Shown here in pieces: positions 58,111-64,000 of a stretch of DNA of 64,000 nt. A model generated the notes under the pieces. It was not told the origin of the DNA. It ran no database searches and worked only from the letters and a program-made list of their open reading frames with translations. The stretch is from Gonapodya prolifera JEL478 (taxonomy: Eukaryota > Monoblepharomycota > Monoblepharidomycetes > Monoblepharidales > Gonapodyaceae). Location: contig KQ965736.1 in the NCBI GenBank assembly GCA_001574975.1, forward strand, positions 127,725 through 191,724, written 5' to 3'. Position numbers and translations under genes: made by a program. Each line of letters begins with the position of its first letter. Position 1 is the first letter of the stretch.

Positions 58111-58401
58111 CGTGGGTCCCTTTCTTTTTGTCTGAAATACTTTGGACCCGGATGAGCTCGGATCTCCTTCTCCTGCTCCTGTACTCTGAAAGGAAGGAAA
58201 GGAGTGCGCGGGTAAGTACTCTGCCGGGAACTTCGGCCAATCACGAGTCGACGTGTCGCAATTCACAATACAACATTCACAATTCCGTTTCTAAATAGAT
58301 TGATCAGCAAGGTAGAGCTCGTGTCGCGTTGCTGATAACTTCCAGTGATTCGCATTGATCAAAATTCAATGTTCAAGAAAGTATTACATGTGAAGACGGG
58401 G

Positions 58402-60938
58402 TTATTCGACCACCAGATTTGTGCTGCCGCGCACGTAGAGCTCGCGAAGTGTTTTGTTGCTCTTTATAGATCCTTGCAGATAGCTTACGGCGAGGTCCGA
58501 TATCGAGTCGTCTAGATCCCAACGTCAGCCCAAGAGGACATTCACCTTGGCACCCTGACGAATAACTCACTTTTCATTAGGTTCAGATATCGAATACCAT
58601 TATTTGCAGGGAGAATATTTGCCAAGGCGATAACACCGTCATCGGAGATATTTGTTTCTGAAGGGACGGGGTGTCAGTGAGAAACAACTTGTTGCGTTAA
58701 GTGAATCGACAAACCAGTACCATACAACCTCAGGTGGTCGAGCGTGTGGTTCACCGTAAGAGCCTTTGCAATAGCCATGGCGCCCTCGTTGCCAATCGGG
58801 TTACCTGAAGAGACCAATCGTGTGACTGGCAGAAACCACAAAACACCAGGGGGCTTCTCACTGTACAGAGCCAAATGCGTCAGCGATCGATTCTCCCGAA
58901 GTGCGTCGGCGATTTTGGCTGCTCCACTGGCGTGGATCCCGCAAGCTTTCACGAAAGAAAGATCGTTGGCATTGGATCATTGTTGTGACCCGCGGGTAGC
59001 CCAATTATGGGGTCACAAACCTGCAACACGCAACGTTTGCAAACACTCGTTCTGCTTCAACATGTTGCCAAGCTCTTGAGCACCTGCGTCCCCGATGGGG
59101 TTTTCTGTACATGTACAACATGGTTGGTGAGTGGGACAAACGCGATGGACTGGGTGTGGTCTTTCTTACCTCTGATGTTCAATTCGATTAGAGTTGTGTT
59201 GGTGACAAGGGCGTCGGAAATCGCCTTGGCTCCTCGTACGTGAACGTCATTTTCTAAGATTCGGGATCAGAAACGCGCAATCGCCCCAATCAGTGCCTCA
59301 GTACTGTACTGTTGATCCACAAGGACGAAATCGTGTTGTTCTTCTTCAGCGCAGTTGCGAGCGCGCGGGCACCTTCGTCTCCCATATTGTTATCTTGGAG
59401 CAAAGTGACGGACCGCCGCATGTCAGCGTGAGTACAGAGACAAGGGAGGGAGGTCGTAAACTCACTGTGAATAAAGAGTTCAGTGACCGTCTTGTTTTGG
59501 GTGAGTGCCTCCGCGAGATAGGATACGTCGAAGGAGTCGAGCTCGTTACCTTGGAAGTAAAAAACAATGAGGCTGTGCCAAAGAGGGAACCCAAAAGAGT
59601 GGACATTCACTGTCAAGATCCAATCGTGTCTCTCCCTCATCCATCGCCTTGATTGCTTCCAGTATAACTTTCTTCGGTAGCGGCTCTGCCAGAACTTCAA
59701 CGGATTCTGAGGCTGGTTCCGGGGGCGGATCCTCTGCTGCCGTCGCGGTCACGGCGGTGGTTGTGCTACAAATACCAAGAAGGCTGAGATGTGGGAAGCG
59801 CCACGATTGGGGAACAATGTCTGCACCTCAGCGTCACCTCAAGGTGTCGCGCTGACCAATTCCGTGGTAGTACCGGCAGCTGTGACCCCACAGAGCTTTC
59901 TCCTTCGTCTGCCAGGCAGGCAGCGGGGCAAAAGCCGAGCGCGTTGGTCGTGATATTGTACACCTGCGGGGGCGATCAGCATTACGTGTGCTGACAGAAG
60001 GAACTAATTTTCACCTGAAGCCAACCGTCTGCAAACTCCAATGCACACCATACCCGATCCCCAACTTTGATAGCGATCTCGTCCACCAGGTTCGGCGAAA
60101 AGTCTACCACTGCAACTTTCATTGAATTGACTGCCTTTGCCCCATTGGTTGAGACGGGCAGTGCGGCGCCAAAGGCGGGAACTCCGTTAATGAGGCTGTT
60201 TCGTACAGTGTCGGACCACTCGGTAATTGTTTGCCGGGAAGGTGCTGGCGGGTTTTTGGCCAGTTCATCGGCGAGAAATTCCGCAAAGTGGGGATCTGAG
60301 AGCTTCTTTGAGGCCTCGAGAGCCTCTCGAGTGACTGAGGCACCATTCTCGACGAGGGTGCGAACAACTTCAAATTTCGGCTGAATCGTTTCCAACTCCA
60401 TGACCTCATCCAGGCGGGCTGGATTATCAAAAAATATCTCCGCACCCGGTTTATTGAACTGGAGCGGGCCGCTATGCAAAGCCAGCATGAGCGCGGACGG
60501 GAAGAGATACTCCTGGGACCAAAACCCGGACGCGTTGAGCACCAGAAGGTCAATTTCCTCCCACTTTGGGTCCACTCTACTGATCCTCCATTCTATTGGC
60601 ACGTTTGGATCAGCGCCAGCGTCCATCAGCGCCGCTATAAGGTCGCAACGACCCCTGCGTATCGCAATAGCGAGAGCGGATTCCCCGTCCTCAATCGCGT
60701 CCAAGGCCTTCACCAGACCATGCGCGGGGACCTCCGGAGTGTTTTTGCCCGTGGAGACCGGTCGGGTTTCGCCGACACGAACTCGGCATCGGATGTGAAC
60801 AAGTTTGCGAGCATTGTGGTTCGGGGGAGGATTCAATGAGAGCGCGGCCACAAGGGGAGACGAGTCCGATTCGGTTTCCACTGCCGCTATGAGAGCGGCA
60901 TCTGATGCGGATGGTTTTCTGTCTGGCGATCGGATCAT
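58402..60938 (-). CDS. Ankyrin-SH3-leucine-rich-repeat protein
   Basis: The first in-frame ATG is at 60938 (MIRSPDRKPSASDAALIAAV). Ankyrin-type repeats follow: GESALAIAIRRGRCDLIAAL, MDAGADPNVP and VVRTLVENGASVTREALEAS. Next is an SH3 domain (VAVVDFSPNLVDEIAIKVGD, DRVWCALEFADGWLQ, then VYNITTNALGFCPAACL). The C-terminal half has at least seven ribonuclease-inhibitor-type LRRs: YLAEALTQNKTVTELFIHSE, NMGDEGARALATALKKNNTI, GAKAISDALVTNTTLIELNI, PIGDAGAQELGNMLKQNECL, HASGAAKIADALRENRSLTH, PIGNEGAMAIAKALTVNHTL. It ends VRGSTNLVVE at 58402. All three modules bind proteins, so a scaffold role is likely. There is no catalytic or NACHT domain. Introns often fall between LRR units. Confidence 0.82.
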
Positions 60939-61042
60939 GTGAGAATTAATTTGTGCAGCGTGCGTTGAAGGGCCCAAATTTATTTGCTACAAAATTAGGG
61001 CTGCGGTCAACTTCGCAAGCCATTCTATCAGAAGGAAGAGAA

Positions 61043-62666
61043 TCAAAAGTCATCGATTGAAATTGCGATTTCGTCAAGGAGCCACGACGGTGTTCGTGGA
61101 ACTACGAAGCTGTAAAGGTACGAGACCGATCCAACCAGTGCATGATACTCTGGTTGAGCCTGCAGGATGTGAGTGTTAAGATATCTTACTTCAATGGAAA
61201 TTAGTCAACGCAAACTCACCAACTCTATTTGGTCGATTATACGATCCATGACCACCTCGGGTTCAATCAGATCACTATCGTCGAACTGGAAAACCGAACA
61301 ATCACTTTGGTTCTTAGACATTTTACAAAAGCTTCGAAACCCTCACCTTCATGTGGGCGGCGTTTATACCCATCTTCTTCCGGATAGAGGCTTCTCCACC
61401 GTACGCATCAAGGACCTCGGTCGAATTACTTTCAATAATGCGGTTGATTTTGGCTGGCGATACGTTCGTGACGATTGGTGTGCGTGCATGGTACTTGTGA
61501 CCAAACAAAGTCAGGACAAGCTCACGCCAAGTATTACGTTTTGATCTCACTGGTTCAACCGATGAGTACAAGATTCCCTGTCGTTTGATCTCCTGTCGCA
61601 GAGTAATTCCGAAGGCTGCAAGGAGTCAGAGAGTGAGACTTGTAGATGCAGTATTGTTCACAGTCCCTCACCTTGCACAGCGTGTTTGCTTGATGCATAG
61701 GAGTCTAACCAGAGCAAAACTCTTGAGACGCTACATATTAAGTACACCAAAGGAAATGCTTACCCAAGGGTTGCACCGGCAGCCATGCTGCTAAACTAGT
61801 GACTGTAATAATTCGAGGAAGTTGACTCTTGACAGCACCGGACTTGACCGAGTTTGCGAATCGCCGAAGAAGAGGGAGTAATGCCTTTGTGACTCTGACG
61901 ACGCCGTAGTAGTTGACCTAGCCGATGAGACGTATTCAGCGTCCAAGAGGAATATTCGGCCACTAATGCAAAAGCGCGACACTGACATCCATATCCTTTT
62001 GAATCATATCCATGGGTGTTAGTTCCCATTTGTAAGACGCTTGGATCCCGGCCTTGCGTTAACAGGATGAAATTAGATGTAAGAACCATTTACAGTGGAT
62101 TGAATGCTCCAAACATACGTTGTTGAGGAGAGCGTAAATTCCACCTGGAGATGTTTTCTCAATTGCAGCGACAGCTGCACTGACTTCTGCGTCGCTGGTA
62201 ACGTCCATCTGCAGGAATCAGGGATGATCAGTGCCCATGAGTCAAATGCGTTTCCGCTTACCCACCTTCAATCCAATAATGTTACCACCACCCTCCGCAT
62301 TCAACTCCGCAATAGACTTCTCAAACAGGCATCCCGCGTACACCGTGAACCCTTTCTTGGCCAAGTTGACTGCACTGACACGTCCAAATCCTAACCAAAA
62401 CAGAGAAACACCGTTCAACCACCACACCATTGCAACTCATCAACCGTGGCGCAGCTTATATCTTCACCGGTGTCACATCCAGTAATCACGATTCCCAGGC
62501 CCTCCCTCCTTGAAAGCCGTCTGGGGCTGGGCCAGAGTGAAGCTCCTACGAGAGCCGTCACGGCTGCCGCTCCTGCTCCCACGGCCCACTTGGGGATTTC
62601 GGTTGCGTCAGCCGCTTGCTGGAAAAGAGCGTCGATTGTCGCGATGGTGCTTTCGATGAGTGTCAT
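61043..62666 (-). CDS. Membrane-anchored short-chain dehydrogenase (SDR9C / retinol-dehydrogenase-like)
   Basis: The first ATG in frame is at 62666. A hydrophobic stretch, WAVGAGAAAVTALVGASLW, near residue 30 is a likely N-terminal membrane anchor. The cofactor loop GIVITGCDTGFGRVSAVNLA (TGxxxGxG) follows, then LKVDVTSDAEVSAAVAAIEK, ALLNNAGI, KDMDVNYYGVVRVTKALLPL, RIITVTSLAAWLPVQPLG, and SYASSKHAVQ, which holds the catalytic Tyr-x3-Lys. Next are AFGITLRQEIKRQGILYSSV and EPEVVMDRIIDQIELAQPEY. It ends LLDEIAISIDDF at 61043. This layout fits retinol/steroid-type SDRs of family 9C. The substrate in a fungus is unknown; a sterol or long-chain alcohol is plausible. About six introns. Confidence 0.83.
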
Positions 62667-62904
62667 TGTGGTACTCGTCAATGCTTCGGCTTTAATCAGA
62701 CGACGAGAAGCAAAAGACGCCGTACAGGGACCACTTATAGCGCGAGCGGCTACAAGTACGGACCGGTTGCATTTGTTTGCAAAGGCGCTGGCAGAACGGC
62801 CGCCCGGGTGGAGCTCGGCTAACCGGCTAAACGGACCACAGTCTCACGTCAGCCACTCGTTCCTTCAGTTGTCGCTGTTACAATAAACACGAAAATACCT
62901 AAGC

Positions 62905-63838
62905 TCACACATCGTCACTAAATTTGTAAATGTCACTAATCGGGCAATCGGGCTTAACACCAAACGGGCTCGGTGTGTTGTGTTTACTGAACCACACGTC
63001 GATTGGCCCCGCCACAAGCCTAAAGAACTGTCTGTACACCGTCTGGCCCGGCTCGCCCTGCAACGGCAAAGATTCATGGGGCGTCCTATCAGTCATCCAA
63101 TACACCCGACTCTCTTCCAAATCGTGTGGTGGTCCCAGCAGGTACCGAATCTCTCCGAGGGCCCCGTCCTTCCCCGCCATGGACGCGTTAAGCACCACGT
63201 TGGGATACACTCGCGAAGAATGGGCGACGGTGGAGGCCAAGTAGATGCCACCTTGCTTGGTACGGCTTCCACGGTCTACTACACCGCGGCCCCATCTAAA
63301 GAAGGGGCGGAACTTATCGCCGCCAACTTCGGAAAGAAATGCAAGCGGATGCTCCTTCTTTGTAACGACGGGGCTCTCGCAATGCAATCCGGGCCTTCTG
63401 TGGGCCTCGCCGACGGGCACGCTCCTTTCGTCGATCGTAAGGTACATCACACCACTCAGTTGTCCGACACACTCGTAGATGATACCGAGGTAGTCCTTGC
63501 ACTCCGCCGGAAGAGTTCTCGAGAGGTTGTTCGCAAGTATCGGCATCATATTGATTTGAATGCCCTTTGGAGTTGGGAATCGTGGCGAGAAATGGGGTCT
63601 GTATGAATATGGAGTTGACGGGATGTTTATTTCGCGCCAGTTCATCCGCACCTCTGGCGAGGAAGCAGGAGACGCACGCGAGTGCTGAAAGTGTCCGGCG
63701 GTCTGCGTACCGCACCACGCTTTCGAACACGTCCAGGATCAGTTTCGTTTGTGCAATAGTTTGGTCCAGTTGCAATCGACCGATTTCCTCTGTCAATTTA
63801 ACGTCCACTCGTTCAGCAGTGCTTGTTGGACCCTCCAT
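62905..63838 (-). pseudogene. F-box-like protein with an apparent frameshift
   Basis: The first ATG is at 63838 (MEGPTSTAERVDVKLTEEIG). A probable F-box reads LILDVFESVVRYADRRTLSA and LACVSCFLARGADEL. The expected continuation, WREINIPSTPYSYRPHFSP, is present, but in another frame: the switch is needed near 63640, and no intron fits. The second frame then stays open for about 240 codons to the stop at 62905, with ECKDYLGIIYECVGQLSGVM and VAHSSRVYPNVVLNASMAGK. The long open second frame argues for a one-base sequencing or assembly error, or a very recent mutation. The function of the C-terminal part is unrecognised. Confidence 0.5.
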
Positions 63839-64000
63839 TATTGATTGTGTCGTCTGGATGCCAGCGCCCAATAGGTGCTGGTTTCGCAGACACGGCTAAA
63901 AATTTTGCGAACAGTCGAAGCAGCAGCGTGCTTTGTGGGGGGAGAGTGCTGGATGAACGATGATGCTGTGACCAGCTGTGGCCTTCCGAGGCCCCCTCAA

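Overview
The window is eukaryotic nuclear DNA, most likely from a zoosporic (flagellated) fungus of chytrid type. Genes are dense, lie on both strands, and are split by many short GT-AG introns, mostly about 50-100 bases. Fungal hallmarks are a Zn(II)2Cys6 transcription factor, an NRT2/CrnA-type nitrate transporter, and MFS, Rpn12 and Tim9 proteins that resemble fungal ones. A CFAP77 orthologue and a DPY30-motif protein imply a flagellum, which excludes most Dikarya and Mucoromycota. Assignments rest on reading translated exons by eye; no database search was possible.

Layout. 0-9 kb: the 3' end of an LEA2/DUF3712-like gene, an F-box protein, a beta-lactamase-fold hydrolase, an RNF14-like RWD/RBR ubiquitin ligase and an N-acyl-D-amino-acid deacylase. 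9-9.5 kb: a degenerate tandem repeat. 10-19 kb: TIM9, an unknown protein with three AAYG repeats, D-aminoacyl-tRNA deacylase, CFAP77, a plant-type cupin with an 11-base microexon, the DPY30-motif protein and proteasome subunit RPN12. 19-32 kb: the Zn2Cys6 regulator, the nitrate transporter, an unknown gene, a decayed half-copy of an MFS exporter and the intact exporter. 33-43 kb: alanine-glyoxylate aminotransferase, ORM/ORMDL, GID8 and a large NFX1/FAP1-type zinc-finger protein. 43-55 kb: a RAD51C-like recombinase, an epoxide-hydrolase-like enzyme, an unknown basic/acidic protein, a coilin-like protein and a monocarboxylate-type MFS carrier. 55-64 kb: mitochondrial ClpX, an ankyrin-SH3-LRR protein, a membrane-anchored SDR, and an F-box-like gene with an apparent frameshift.

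Most genes are unrelated housekeeping genes. Possible functional links are the nitrate transporter with the neighbouring regulator, protein quality control (RBR ligase, RPN12, GID8, ClpX, F-box proteins), and the two flagellar-type genes 1 kb apart. I found no tRNA, rRNA, CRISPR array or complete transposon. No single region stands out as a clearly new multi-gene system. The most unusual items are the 11-base microexon, a GC-rich repeat family confined to introns of three genes, the AAYG-repeat protein, the ankyrin-SH3-LRR protein and a coilin-like gene in a fungus.
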